A DNA stretch of 64,000 bases. Source: Siphonodentalium dalli. Taxonomy: Eukaryota; Mollusca; Scaphopoda; Gadilida; Siphonodentaliidae. The stretch spans positions 155,800,875 through 155,864,874 of the forward strand of contig CP136062.1 in assembly GCA_032622095.1 (NCBI GenBank), given 5' to 3'. Shown here piece after piece: positions 1 through 12,189 of the stretch (positions within the stretch are counted from its first letter, which is position 1; each line of letters starts with the position of its first letter). The notes under the pieces are model-generated. The model was not told where the DNA came from. It saw nothing but the letters and a program-made list of their open reading frames with translations, and did no database searches. The position numbers and the translations under genes were made by a program.

Positions 1-2920
1 AACAGGACGACGCGGTATCCTAACCCTGACCGGACGGGACCATAAGTTGTATGTGGGTGTTCGGAACGGATTGTAACTTAACCATAACCGAACCTGGGCC
101 CTACCCCGGAGCGAAACGGTGCGGGGCCCCAACATTAACCCAGACTGGACGAGACCGTAATTCTAGCTGGACCGTGACTCATAGTTCTAACCGCGGACGG
201 AACAAGTCGGGATCCTAACCGGGGCGGGACGAAACCCTAACTCTAACCGGGACGGGAAATAAAGCATAAACATAACCCTAACGGCAGCTTAACTCTAAGA
301 CTGAACAGGCCTAGTCCGACCGGACGGGACCATAACCTTTATGTTGGGGTCGGAGTGACTGTAACTTTAACCCTAACCGGATCGGGGCCCTATCCAGGAA
401 CTGAACGGGGCGGGGCCCTAAGCCAGGCAGGACGGGACCTTGACCCAACCCTGACGGGACATTAACACTGGCTACACCAATAACCCTAAACCTAAACGGC
501 ACTGGACGGCTCTGAACGGGAATTTAACCCTAGCCCTAACCGAGACGGGACCATAACGCTAACCGTCAGGGGAACCCAATACTAACCAGGACGTGACCCC
601 TGACCCTAACCTATTCGGGACGGGAGCTTAACCCTAACTCTAACCGGGACGGTTGGAACTTAACACTAACAAACTCGTAACCTGGTGGTGGATCCGGATG
701 ATCCGTACATCGGACGGGACGAGCCGGGACCATAACAAGGAAGAGACGGGACCATAGGACGGTACCCTATCTCTAACCGGAACCCTAACCCTACCCCGGG
801 GCGGAAGTCAGGGGAGGGACGTTAAAACTAATCATAACCATAACAGGGACGGCACCAGTCGGGGGCAATAACAATAACTGAAAAGAGGCCTTAAGCCTAA
901 CCACAAAGGGGACGGGACCTAAACCTTAATACGGACCAGAACGGGAGGTTAACATAACTACAACCGGGACTGGTGCTAAACCCTAACCCGTACCGGACGG
1001 GCGGGATTCTAATTTGGATGTGGTGGTTCGGAACGGTACTGTAACATAATCATGTCGGGGGTCTGACACGGAAATTAATTGGGCGGGACCCAAACACTAA
1101 CAGGACGGGGCCTATGCCCCAACCCTGACCGTGACGGGACCTCAACCCTTGGCAAAACTATAACCCAAACCCTAAAGGGACTGGACGGTTCGGGCGGGAA
1201 CTTAAACACAACTAACCTGGTCAGGGCCCTATCACTAACCGGTACGGAGCCTTAAACATAACCTTGGCGGGAGTTTAACCCTATCTGGTACGGGATGTTA
1301 CTACAGTACTAACTGACAACAATCGTTACCTGGCGGGTAAACCCGACCGCGGACGGGACGAATCGGGACCCTAACCATGACGGCACCCTAACCTTTAACT
1401 GAACGTAACTGGTTGGAACGGGACCTTAACACTAAACGTAACCATAAAACTGGACGGGGCCAGAGGACCTGACGTTAACACTAACCATAACCGGGACTGT
1501 ACGGCTCTGGGCTGGAATTTCACAATAACCATAACTGGGACGGGACCAGTCGGGACCCTAACACTAACCTGGACTGGACCTTTGTCCGATTCCTAACTCG
1601 AACTTGGACGGGACCTTGAGCCTAACCCATAACCGGGAAGGGACGGGACCACAACAAGGGCGGTATCCTAACAGTAGCAAGAACTGGACGGATTGGAACG
1701 GGACCTTAACCCTAACCATTACCCTAAACCGGGACCAGTGTCATGGGACGTCCGGGACTTTAACACTAACCTTAACGATAACCCTAACCGGGACTGGACG
1801 GCTCTGAACTGGAAATTCACCAGAACCTGACTGCGACGAGACCAGTCGGATTCCTAACACTAACCGGGACTCGACCTTAGAGCCATATCCCTAACTCTAA
1901 CTTGGACGAAACATTGAACCTAACCTTAACCGGGACGGGAGCTTAACCCTGACAATAACCGGGGAGGTACCCCAAGCTGGACGTGGCGGGATGGGACCAT
2001 AACTCTAACCCTAACCGGACGGGACGAGTCGGGAAACTAACCCGGGATGGAGAGAGACACTAACCCTACCAGAGTATGACCCTAACCATAACTGTGACTG
2101 GACGGCTCGGGAATGTAATTTAGGCCTAACACTAACCCTAACTGGGACGGACCCTACCACTAACCGAAACGTTACGGTACCTTAAACCAACACCCAACTC
2201 AAACCGTGGCGGGATGGGGCTGGACCTTAAGCCTAACCTAATTATGAGTGGACCCTGACTCGAACCGCGACATGGTCTTAACCTTAGCTCTAACCGGGAG
2301 GGGACCGTAACACTATCCGAGATGTGACGGGACCGTAAACCGAGCCCTAACTCTAAGCGGGACTCGACATTAAAACTAACTCTAGCTAATCCTGGGAGGA
2401 TGGGACCTAACCCTAATCGGGACGGAACCGTAACCCTAATTCTAACAGGTACGGGACTCTAACCCTTACAGGACGGGATGTAAACCTTAACCCTAACTGG
2501 TAATTGACCTTAAACCTAACTCTAAGCCGAACCGTGTAGGGACGGGCCCTTAACCATAACTCTAACCGGGACGGGACCTTTAGGTTCCCCTACCCAACCG
2601 CGGCGGTGTGTGCCGGCCCTTAATCCTACACTAATCCGAATGCCAGCGGGAGGACATTAAACCTATCTCTAATCCGAATCGGGGCGGGACGGGACCTTAA
2701 CACTACCCATAACCGGGACGGGACTGGACCCACACACTGACCGTAATCGGCACGGGACGATAAGGGCCGTGACGGGACCCTAGTATAACAGGGATAGATC
2801 GAGATGGGACCTTTACACTATAGCACTAATCCTAAACGGGACAGGACGGGGCGGATCCTAACCCTAACTGGGACGGGACCCTAACCATAACCGGGATGGA
2901 CGGGATGGGACAGCGGGCGC
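1..2920. repeat. Degenerate CCCTAA/CCGGGACGGGAC minisatellite, copy A
   Basis: A continuous array of variants of TAACCCTAACCGGGACGGGAC, with units of about 18-24 bases, highly diverged between neighbours. CCCTAA and near variants (CCATAA, CACTAA, CTCTAA) recur every one to two units. This hexamer is the complement of the animal telomere repeat TTAGGG, but here it alternates with GC-rich blocks and never forms a pure telomeric run. The array starts before the window and ends at about 2920, where ordinary AT-rich sequence begins. Short open frames inside it are by-products of periodicity. Confidence 0.9.
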
Positions 2921-4543
2921 GGGTAGTGACGGTAACGGGGCGCGCGGGCGGAGCAACTCGTAGTTGTGTTGGTTGGGGCGTCACTGTACGTCTGTTTTCG
3001 ACCAATTGGCACTGATGTTCTAATTTTTTCGGTCCAAATTATCGCCCCATGCACTTTCACTTCAATGTTCCAGACCGAGCATAGCAGCAACTCATATTCG
3101 GACACTTTTTGAAACTCGATCCAAATTTACTTCGGCTAAATCGAATTCTATCCAGCTATTATTTACATATACTTCTGAACACCTGATATATACATATTTT
3201 TTGTTTTGAACTATCAACGTTAGCGTTGTTAAAGTAATGAGAGCGGGTCTCAAGTTACAAAGAGCACATACTAATAACGCTGTCAATGGCTACCGTTTTA
3301 AACCTGTTTACCCTGGAAGCCTATAACATTGTAGAGGTCGGTTGTTTATTATGACATCAAGGTGAACATATCCATACTGCACATGGCGTCACTTTATATT
3401 GCAACCAGTCTTTTCGCTTGCTTCTTGAATTAACGAACAGCAGAGGAATATCTGCTGGTTGCTTTCATGTTTTCATTTCAATTCAATATGTTGGGACGTT
3501 TGTACACCCGCAATCCGATATTTGACTAAGAGATGATTATAATTTTGCGTAGAAGTACAATTTAGTTTTATCTTATCGAATATGCCATTTCATTTTATGC
3601 CATTGTCTGATTGATTTATATTCGTGAATAATCCTGTGTCTTTCAATTGTTCTTGGCTGATAGCGATTCACGTGATTAGATTCATATATCTGTATGTGGC
3701 TCATGTTATCGTTTCTACATTGTGTATCATGGTTTTGCATGCTTCAATATCTACTGGTTAATTTATTTTGGCTTTTATGTGTTAATTTCATTTCATTCGA
3801 GACTTTTGTAACGTACATAAATTGCCCACAACTCGATATTTGGCCAAGCGATTATTCAACTTTTGCATAGAAGTAAACTTTATTTTTTGAAAATATCATT
3901 TTATCATGACATTCACTGATTTGTATGATTGTTATTCATGCGCTCTAAATAATCCTGTCACTTCCAATTGTCGATTCGTGATCTTGAATCACGTGATCAT
4001 ATTCATATATTTGGCGATTGCTCAAGCCGATGTTCTATGTTTTCACGTTTACTACACATAGCGATTACGCAGACCAATGTTCTACATGTACGTTGTAATA
4101 TGTATTACATTATGTTGATTGTGTTCATGGTATACATTGTCCCGAATGTCCTTAACCAGACACCACATGTAAGCGAAAAATAAATTTGTCGGATCGGAAT
4201 AATGGACTTTGTCTCACTTACTCCCTTTAAAATTGCTTTAATAGGCATCAAACCAGTGACATTACATAACTACGGTCTTTACTTATTGTATACAAATTAA
4301 TAGAAGTTCAGTAAAAATAACTATAATTTGATTAAGTCTCTTTAATCCGTGTTATCGAAGAAAATATATCGTCAAAGGTATAGCGTATTGGGGTACTATT
4401 ACTTGTACAACCACTTATCTCACATATATCCTAGATTCGTTTAGTTTGCAACTGATGGTAAATTGTGTTCTTAGTATTTTGTTGAAAGGTAACTGATATG
4501 TATACTGTTGATACGTGCGGTTCCAGCTGGACTATACGCACCC
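2921..4543. repeat. AT-rich region with a diverged ~310-bp tandem duplication
   Basis: No gene is recognised. Two neighbouring segments, about 3471-3786 and 3787-4050, align: both run through a TTTCATTTCA start, a CGATATTTG / CCGATATTTG block, a GCATAGAAGTA / GCGTAGAAGTA block, AATAATCCTGT and a CACGTGAT box near the end. They are clearly diverged, so this is an old tandem duplication. It is present in both copies of the 13.3-kb repeat (about 49198-49790 in copy B). The remaining sequence shows nothing I can name. Confidence 0.7.
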
Positions 4544-5056
4544 CTGATCAAGACTTAGTGGTCCTGCTAATGTGATGTGATGTGATGCTGGTGGTCTCTG
4601 CTGAATTGCTATAATGCGATTCGGGCGAACTGATGCTGTTAAGACAAAGTACCGTTATTTTTCAAATGTTGTCATTTTCTGGGTGTATGGCTAATACGAG
4701 CGGTTTGGAATAAGACCAGTGCATGTTTGGAACATAAAAAACATAGACATTTTGAACAAATATAATAATGGCTGCTCTGGTGTTTGCAAAACGATGTGAA
4801 TTGCCATCTTGCTATAGTCGATTTGTCACAACTAGTACAACCAATATAAACATATCTCGCAATATATATGTGTTGGAATGTTTGATACACACAATGGCTT
4901 TTCATATTGCAGATTTTCCGAACGCCGCACAAACGACAATTTTAGAACAAATAACGTACATGTTCTTAGCAGCGTAAATTTGCCATGACAGCATCTTAGC
5001 AATTCAACAGGGCCCACCAGCATCGCATCACATTGGCGGGACCAGTTGACCAGTTG
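4544..5056. mobile_element. Inverted-repeat (MITE-like) element, ~0.5 kb
   Basis: The left 125 bases (from CTGATCAAGACTTAGTGGTC) are the imperfect reverse complement of the right end (about 4940-5056). Shared landmarks in inverted order are GTCCTGCTAATGTGATG / GTCCCGCCAATGTGATG, GATGCTGGTGG, TGAATTGCTA and GTACCGTTATT / GTACGTTATT. The middle has no recognisable coding sequence. It is probably a non-autonomous DNA transposon; no clear target-site duplication was seen. Confidence 0.7.
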
Positions 5057-5830
5057 TGATACTGTAATAGGATGAAACTTTAATGGTCTGACTGTATTTG
5101 TGTTCGAGGGTACGCCAATACATGGGATTCGTTAATCAAATAATTTATTATTGCGACAGTTCTTTAATCTTAGTGTTCGATATTCCGAGAGTTCGATACT
5201 TAAGAATTTACAGCGACGTGGACATGAATAACAGTCGGGCCTCATCAACATAAAATAAATGTTCCCCGAGGCATCACCATGCGCAAAAGAATCCCACCGG
5301 TATCAACTTTAAACACCATACATACATTTGGGAACAGACAATTAACACACGCGTATATATAATTGCGTAAATGATACACAGATATCCAAATGTTTGTCTT
5401 TGTCGTGTCTTATACATGTATGTTACAACATATGTGACTTATTGGTGCTCTATATAAAGATTCACGTACATGCACGTGCGTGAGCGACACATACACGTGT
5501 AATAATTTAACGCGATGCTGAAACGGATGCCAGCTTCCGTATGTGAGGAAACTACATGCTATTCTGAAAGCTAGCGCGACCTACATGTATATTTACATAT
5601 TCGCGACTTTCGGACTATCGAATAATCGTAATATCTAACTATCTGACAAACGAACTGCCTAATTTTTTCGTCATTTGACAAATATACAACATTCATATTT
5701 GAGAATAAGTGGGACAGTTGAAGCACAGGTCCCCAGATCAAAGATTTACTCCACCCCCAATAATACTTAATCCCATAGAAATGTATTCAACTTGGCGGGG
5801 CCTAATTTTTATTTATTTTTTTCACTAAAA
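5057..5830. other. No gene recognised
   Basis: AT-rich sequence with short palindromic stretches (ACGTACATGCACGTGCGT around 5464) and an A/T-rich run just before the following foldback element. No coding signal, RNA gene or larger repeat recognised. Confidence 0.5.
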
Positions 5831-6848
5831 AAACAGGTTCAAAATAGAAAACAAATATTTTTGTTACATAAAGGCCTCATATATACGTAGAAATATATTT
5901 TCTTACTCATCAATTTGATGTATCCCGTGTAAAAACATGGTCCAGAAAAACTCCTGTTATGAGCACAGGTCTGACGGAAACCGGCTGTTGAAATCCCTCG
6001 ATCGAGATGGAGTCCGCTCAACTCGGTCAAAGAGCCGGATTTTGACCACACCGACTTGTGCTTCAAAAACGCACTAAACGGTAAGTAGAATATATATATT
6101 ATACATAATTAGAAGCGGAATCACGGCATCATATCTCTCGTATTTATTGAAATAATCAGTTTCATAAAACCGGAAGCAAATTTAAATTGTCCAAAACAAG
6201 CCATTTTGTAAGTAAGCTGATATGACGTAACACTAATTTGGCATTGGCCCAATATAAATCAAATATATAACGAAGAAGTAATGTACATACGCTCTAAATA
6301 TTTACGAAGTTATATTCTTGTCCATGTGTATGTTTTCAAATCGGCATTCGTGTTAATTCAATCTTTATCTATTCTTTTCATTTTTTATAAATACATATTG
6401 TGTTGCATAGAATTATAAATAGAACTCACGGCAAACTCGCATAAAATGGCTGGTTTTGGAAAATTTATATTTGCTTCCGAATTCATGAATCTGATTTTTT
6501 TCAATAAATACGAGAGATACGATGACGTGATGTGGCCAGATTGGTTTGGGTGTGTCAGTAATTAATTCCGCTTCTAATGATGTATAATATATATATTTTA
6601 CTTAACGTTGAGAGTTTTTGAAGCGCAAGTCGGTGTAAAAATACGACTCGCTGACCCAGTTTAGCGGGCACCATCTAGAACGAGTGATTTTAGCAGTCGG
6701 TTTGCTCCAGACCTGTGCTCATATCCGGAGTTTTTCTGAACCAATTTTACACGGCATACTTAAAATTGAAGAGTAATAAAATATCTTTCTACCTATATAT
6801 GAAGCATTTATGTTGCTAATATTATTTTTATGTGTTTTGAACCTGTTT
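5831..6848. mobile_element. Foldback element with ~0.38-kb inverted arms, copy A
   Basis: AAACAGGTTC at 5831 faces GAACCTGTTT at 6839-6848. Inverted homology continues inward for about 380 bases on each side (left to about 6211, right from about 6440), leaving a loop of about 230 bases. Internal landmarks found once per arm in opposite orientation are AAGTCGGTGT, GACCTGTGCTCATA, CCGCTTCTAATGATGTATAA, AATACGAGAGATA and TTTGCTTCCG. The arms differ by scattered substitutions. No transposase is encoded, which fits a non-autonomous foldback element. The duplicate lies at 51569-52587. Confidence 0.8.
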
Positions 6849-7289
6849 GTGGACTTTGAAAAAGTTATAACAAATTAGGGCCGTCCGCGTTCGATACCTT
6901 TCTATTATAGGAAGAATATAGGGGCGGTGCATTTTTGTTTTTGTTCTGGCGACCTGTGAGTTAAAGATGCCCAAATTTGATAAAATACAAAATACACCTA
7001 ATGTGACAAAATACACAAAATTTGACAAAAACAAATCTTTGGCAACATAAGCATGGACGCTATCATAGACGATATTGGAATGTTTGCTAGACTGACCACA
7101 GTCAAACGTGCTAAAAAGTTGCTCTTTTGAAATTCGACATTTGGCCATCAATACTTCATAATGATAATGCAGGGTTCGTTGTGCCATTCATTTTCGTGTA
7201 TACAAACTGTGCATTTGAAGGTTGTTTGCTGTCGAACCGTCAGGGCATCTTTAAGTCATCGCTAGCAACGTTATATGTCCTCACAAAAC
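6849..7289. other. Helitron 3' flank, no gene recognised
   Basis: This lies immediately downstream (in the minus direction) of the Helitron helicase stop and before the foldback element. A minus-strand open frame of 119 codons (6828-7187) crosses it and is kept in copy B with a different C-terminal part, but it has no recognisable domain and overlaps the foldback arm. It may hold the Helitron 3' terminus; I could not pick out a convincing hairpin plus CTRR end. Confidence 0.4.
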
Positions 7290-8640
7290 CTAAGTATACA
7301 CAATGATGCGAGTCTTTCCAGTAGGAGCGTGGACGAACAAAGTATGAGGAGTTCCAACTCTAGAACATCCTACATACAGTTGTCCATGCGAAAATTAAGA
7401 CAGTTGTAAACAAACAACAAATACAGTTTGGCCTTGAGACTGATTAATTGAAATGGCATAGCTCAATTTTTGATTTTAGTTTCTTAAACCGAAACGGAAT
7501 GTCAGATGGTATGGGGGTGTGCATGGCATAAACACATATTCTCCCTTACCACAGCCAGGCAGAATAGTAGCCACAATGACATGCGCCAATAGCTTAGTGA
7601 CCACCAGCCGTGTTCCGTTGAAAATGTTGCGCAGACGCATGGTTTTGCTCCTGCTTTCAGCCAAATATTGTGAAGAGGAAGACATGGTGGCTCTAATACA
7701 TTAAATTATGTGCGATAGGTGACAACCTCTGATGAATCTGTAACAACGTCAACTGATGTGTAGGAATGGGAGCTCCCGGGCATTTCATTAACACGTTTGT
7801 TGTTGATGCTGTTCAGTCACAGACATTGGCGCAATAATTGCAAGTTTACATAGACAAGTAATGTTTTGATAGTGGTCGCGTAGGCTTGAGAACACACGTG
7901 AAACGGGGAAGGATCCACACACCATCATCGTCTAAAAACACTCTAGTTTCTCTAAGTTGTTGTAATGTTCGAGCGAACTGTGCGAAAGCTGGTTCCCATG
8001 GAGTTGTGCTCGCAGCGATTTATGGTTACATGGTGCCGCAACGAAGAAGACTTCACGCAAGCCTGGTTCTCGTCAGCTTTCGTCCCCCTGGTAATGACTG
8101 GTAAAGTTTGCCTAAAGTCACCAGACAACATGACAGTGAGTCTCCCCATTTGTGGATTTGTATCCCGCACGTCTTTTAATGTTATGTCAATTGCCTCCAA
8201 TGCTCTGGTATGTGCCATTGTGCATTCATCCCATGCAATCATGTGTCACGTTCTGAAAAATTGCGCAAGTCCGGAAGTTTTGGAAATGTTGCAAACCGGA
8301 GCATCATTGGTGACCAAGTCCAAAGACAACTTAAAGGCAGAATGAGCTGTGGCAGCATTACCCGACGAAGCAACATGTTCGTGACGAAGTTTTCTCCCCA
8401 GTTCCAGCAGGTGCATCGTGAAAACATATTCCTCCAGTATGAGATTGCACTCCACCGATGGTGGAATATACTACCCTTTATTCGTGTAAACAATTTTTTT
8501 TCATTTTCATTAATGTATCTGACCAAAGAATCGATTTCGTTGAATGTTTGCCGTAATATCTCGTTGTCAGAATGTTCAGCTCGCTTCAGTTTGAGGCCGA
8601 CCAAGCGTATGCAGTCCTTCTCCTCGCATAGCAATAACCA
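7290..8640 (-). pseudogene. Helitron PIF1-like helicase domain remnant, copy A
   Basis: This is the C-terminal helicase of a rolling-circle Helitron transposase, an enzyme that would unwind DNA during element replication. Reading down the minus strand I see: a damaged Walker A (DAPAGTGEKT near 8385-8420, where GTGKT is expected), then FKLSLDL, then CNISKTSGLAQ, the Walker B box AWDECTMAH followed by RALEAIDITLKDV (8150-8240), GDFRQTLPVI (near 8105), a C-terminal RNIFNGTRLVVTKL block (7570-7630), and HGQLYVGCSRVG followed by PTGKTRIIVYT and a stop at 7290-7292. These match Helitron helicases in order. The frame is broken by several stops and shifts, so it is a fossil. The replicase half lies upstream on the same strand. 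Confidence 0.93.
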
Positions 8641-8849
8641 TGTCTTCTATATCTATTAATGCGACAATGAAGACCTCATCACTGTAGGCACTTTCCATTT
8701 CCGGGTATCTTAATTGAACCTGGTGTTTAAAATCTTCAGAAAAATCATCCCGTTATTGGTATAGTATTAAAGGATCACAAACTTCACATGTTTTGAGGAT
8801 AATTGCAGATAATTCTGAGGCTTGTTGCTGAATGCGATGCCGAAGCTTT

Positions 8850-9850
8850 CATTAAAGTTGCATCCCATTTGGTATCGTCTTCGAGCAGTTAGCGCTTAAC
8901 GCATGCTTCTCGGTAAGTAGCGCATACGTCGCCATCCACAATCCGGAGATCTGCAAACGAAGTTGGACAACTGACTTCACGTAGGAGTAGTCTTTAAAAC
9001 AAACATGAATGTTGGTTGGGATGGACGGTGTGTACTCCATAAAGCAGTGTCAAGTCTAATGTCAGCATGATTGTCTAGAGCACCTCAGTTTCTTCAAGTT
9101 CATCTGTTGTTACACCACGTGTAGTTGGGTGGTATTGGGTTATAAAACAACGTTTGTGCAAAGGAATCTTCTTGACACAGTTTAAAGAAAACCGTCAGTA
9201 TAGTATCTCACGGTGATATTGCTGCGTTATCGGTGGGTAGAATAAACCCGCTGACCATTTTCCAACTGGACAGCAAGTTGTTGGATGGCAGGATGTCGTT
9301 CGTGGATTGGAAATCCACATATCCTCCACAAAGCTTCATTGCTGCTTATATATCGGCCCATCTGGTATTGGGTAACTTCATCGTGGACATCTTGCTGAAG
9401 TGCATGCATAGCAGCATCCGATGTTTTGTTGTCGCCTTCGAGCAATTCGCGCTTAACACATGTTTCTCGATAAGTAACCCAGACGATGCCATCCACAGTC
9501 CGGTGATCTGCAAAAACGTGGGAGGTGGGACCCTTGACTTCATGTAGTAGTCTTAAATGGAAACATTCATGTTGGCTGGAATGGACGGTGTATACTCTCC
9601 CTATAGTAGTGTCGTGTCTAATTACAGCATTGTATTCTACTACAGAACCTCGTTTTCTTCTATTCCATCTGTTGTTACGCTACGTGCAATAGGATTGTAC
9701 CTGGTGATAAAACAACGTTTGTGCCAAGGAATCTTCCTGACACAGTGCTATTGCCTGATTTGCAGCATTATCGGCGGTAAAATAAACCCGCTGACCATTT
9801 TCCAAATGGACAGCAAACTGCTAGATGCCATGATGTTGTTAGTGGACTAA
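8850..9850 (-). pseudogene. Helitron linker region, internally duplicated in tandem
   Basis: This joins the Rep and helicase parts of the Helitron. Minus-strand translation gives TYRETCVKRELLEGDN, then YQMGRYISSNEALWRICGF, PIHERHPAIQQLAVQLENG and QRVYSTHR (9227-9496), a highly conserved Helitron block. Part of it occurs twice in tandem with a spacing of about 540-560 bases: AATAAACCCGCTGACCATTTT at 9241 and 9781, GGACGGTGT.TACTCC at 9022 and 9583, and GCGCTTAAC.CATG at 8893 and 9449. The second QRVYF-type block (about 9740-9830) repeats the first. Both copies of the 13.3-kb repeat share this, so the tandem duplication is older than the large duplication. Coding is interrupted throughout. Confidence 0.85.
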
Positions 9851-10963
9851 AATTTCAAATATCCCATAAAACCTTCATTGTTGTGTATATATCTGATTGC
9901 TTTTAAACCACCGTCTCCAGGTCTCCTTCGCATGTAAGAAGGATACTCATCCTCGGCTGTTTTAGTCTCCAGAATAAACGATTCGCGGTACCGTTTCTTG
10001 CACTTATTGTCTTTCATACACGGTGATTTGTGTTTATTGGAATTGAATGGACCGTGTACCATTATTGTGTGTCTCGACAATGTCGAAGAGCCATCTGTCT
10101 GTTGCAGGATATGGAATCTCTGCCGATATGATGGATTCAAGCTGGTTTGATTGAATTTTGGTGATGAGCCAAATCAAAATATGCGCATGCGGCAACGAAT
10201 TCTATGGTGGACTTTTGGCACCGCACTGGTCCGGCAATTTGGGACATTGTCATGAGGTCCATTACTTTCAGTACTAGGTGGAATGTCAGTGAGATAATAT
10301 CTGTGACGTAAGTTTGACCAAGTAGAAGCTCACATTGTGTTTCCTTCCATTTTGAATTACATGTGATTGTTATAAGTAGATCGGATCGGTCGTAATGCCG
10401 AACAAAGGTCATGGCATGAAATGACAGGCATAAAAGTCCATACAAGAGACGGTCTTTCTATAGTTTCACCTGCCTGTGGAATTCCAAAGTGATAACCCTC
10501 TTCCCCATTCACAAACAACAGAGGTTACAATAGGACATCATGCTATCTGTGTTTCGATGTTGCGTCTGAGATTATTATATCTGCATTTTAAAACAATATC
10601 CCTGGTTTCATATACACAACTAGTCACGATCACAGCTACTTCGTTGCATTACGGTGCATTAAAACGGCGAGCATGCTCTCCAGATTGAACATTGTCAGCA
10701 TCAATGACGACTTCTTGTTCTTGTCTATGTGCACATTCCAAGGTGTACTTAGACCTTTGAACGCTATTGGTTGAATGTAGCATGTTCTGTAATTTCACAA
10801 TGATATCAAATCGTGTTCCTTGGTTTCCGTTGTATCTACTCTGCGTCTGGCTCTGAGGATCTCGCACAAAGTAAAGTTGTAGATATCGAGGTTGTTCGTC
10901 AGGCAGCGGCTGGAGGGATCCGAATATGTGGTAAACCTGCCCTTGGACTTTATATATAGGCAT
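9851..10963 (-). pseudogene. Helitron Rep (HUH endonuclease) N-terminal region remnant, copy A
   Basis: This is the replication-initiator half of a Helitron transposase, which nicks DNA through an HUH site and catalytic tyrosines. From the upstream end I read YKVQGQVYHIFGSLQPLP, then QPRYLQLYF and a following LQNMLHSTN block (10649-10963), matching the Helitron N-terminal domain; then SDLLITITCNSKW (near 10340-10385); the HUH site LPHAHILIWL in a different frame (about 10163-10197); and HGPFNSNKHKSPCMKDNKCKK (split over 9980-10060) with YPSYMRRRPG. Frames change several times, so the copy is dead. The catalytic tyrosine segment was not identified with certainty; SHGFLRYIH-like sequence after YPSYMRR may be its remnant. 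Confidence 0.92.
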
Positions 10964-12189
10964 ACACCCTCCTTCCCCGTTGATATTGGGTCCTATCGAT
11001 GTTATCTGAACTGCGATATTATAGTTGAATGTTATTCAGAAAATGTTTCGATTCGGGCGTGGTGCCGACCAGAAGACTCCGATGGTTCTAGACGCATGGT
11101 TATTCTCATCGTTCAGATATGTACCCCACATAATATATAATATAAAAAAACTGCTGTGTTGAGAGCCCCATGCTATTATAATTAAACTGTATAATTGAAT
11201 AATGCGCATATCGTTCTACAGAGGTACATATACCGCGGTTCGTTCTAGATGAAACAACCGAGCCGAACACTGAAACAAACGCAAAAAAATGTATTAATGT
11301 CAATTTTGCCCCCATTTGTGGCCAAATTATCCACCACATAATTAATTATGTTGTGCATCAGCGACACTTTTTAGAAACGTTTATCTTATCTATTATGGTC
11401 TTAATCCAATTAACCGACATCAATTCCCGTTCAGTATATCATGTAGACGTCTACATATCAGTTTCTATGAAAATCGTTGAATTAGTTTTATCAATTGTGT
11501 TGCTCCTCATCCGTGATATCAATTCCTGACCCAAATTGGAAGCCAGCCGGAACATTTATGCTACGTCATTAGTGTTCGTATAGCGCAGATATCTACATAT
11601 ACGTTTGGGGACATCCAGGATACAAATGTGTTGTCAATCTTGGTGGTTCGCCCAATCATTGACTTCGGCGGTGGAACGTTTGCAACTTTAAATCATACCT
11701 TAAATTCCATGTACAATGGACATGACTATATATAGGTTTGGTGGAAATCTAAATTGACATCAGCAAAGCGTGTATCATGTTTGAGCTCTTTCACTGATGC
11801 ACAACTGTGACATCGACTTTCTTATCCTTAAACCAAACCATTAGACTCCCTATAATCGATTACAGAATATTTTTTTTATAAATGTGTGGTCTGTGTCATT
11901 TGGGGACCTTTAAACTACACCATTAATGCCACTATGATGGAGCTGGCTAACGACTCGTCAACTTAGCATTTCAATAACCCCCAAGGCAAGTATGCAAGGA
12001 TGACTCGCATTTAATGTCCACAAATTTGAAGGACAGCGAACGAAAGAAATGATTTATTCCACCGAGCCCGTTTCTTATACCATTGAATTGTATGATAAAT
12101 GTGTTTTGGGAGGTCTATTTTACTTTAAACAGTTAACCATATATACCCCGTTCATATATCTAATGGTGGTATCTTAATAACAGGGTCGT
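10964..12189. other. No gene recognised; contains a 16-bp perfect palindrome
   Basis: This is upstream of the Helitron coding remnant on its strand, so it may include the Helitron 5' end. ATGTAGACGTCTACAT at 11441-11456 is a perfect palindrome and is kept in copy B (about 57186). Otherwise it is AT-rich sequence without recognisable coding or RNA features. Confidence 0.4.

Noticed and set aside
1604-1807. Short ORFs within the CCCTAA minisatellite (also 311-502, 45494-48163)
   Set aside because: Products are periodic (TLTLTITLT type) and follow the repeat unit; no codon constraint is expected.
1-2920. A true telomere at the window edge
   Set aside because: CCCTAA units are degenerate and interleaved with GC blocks, and the same array occurs internally at 45.5 kb.
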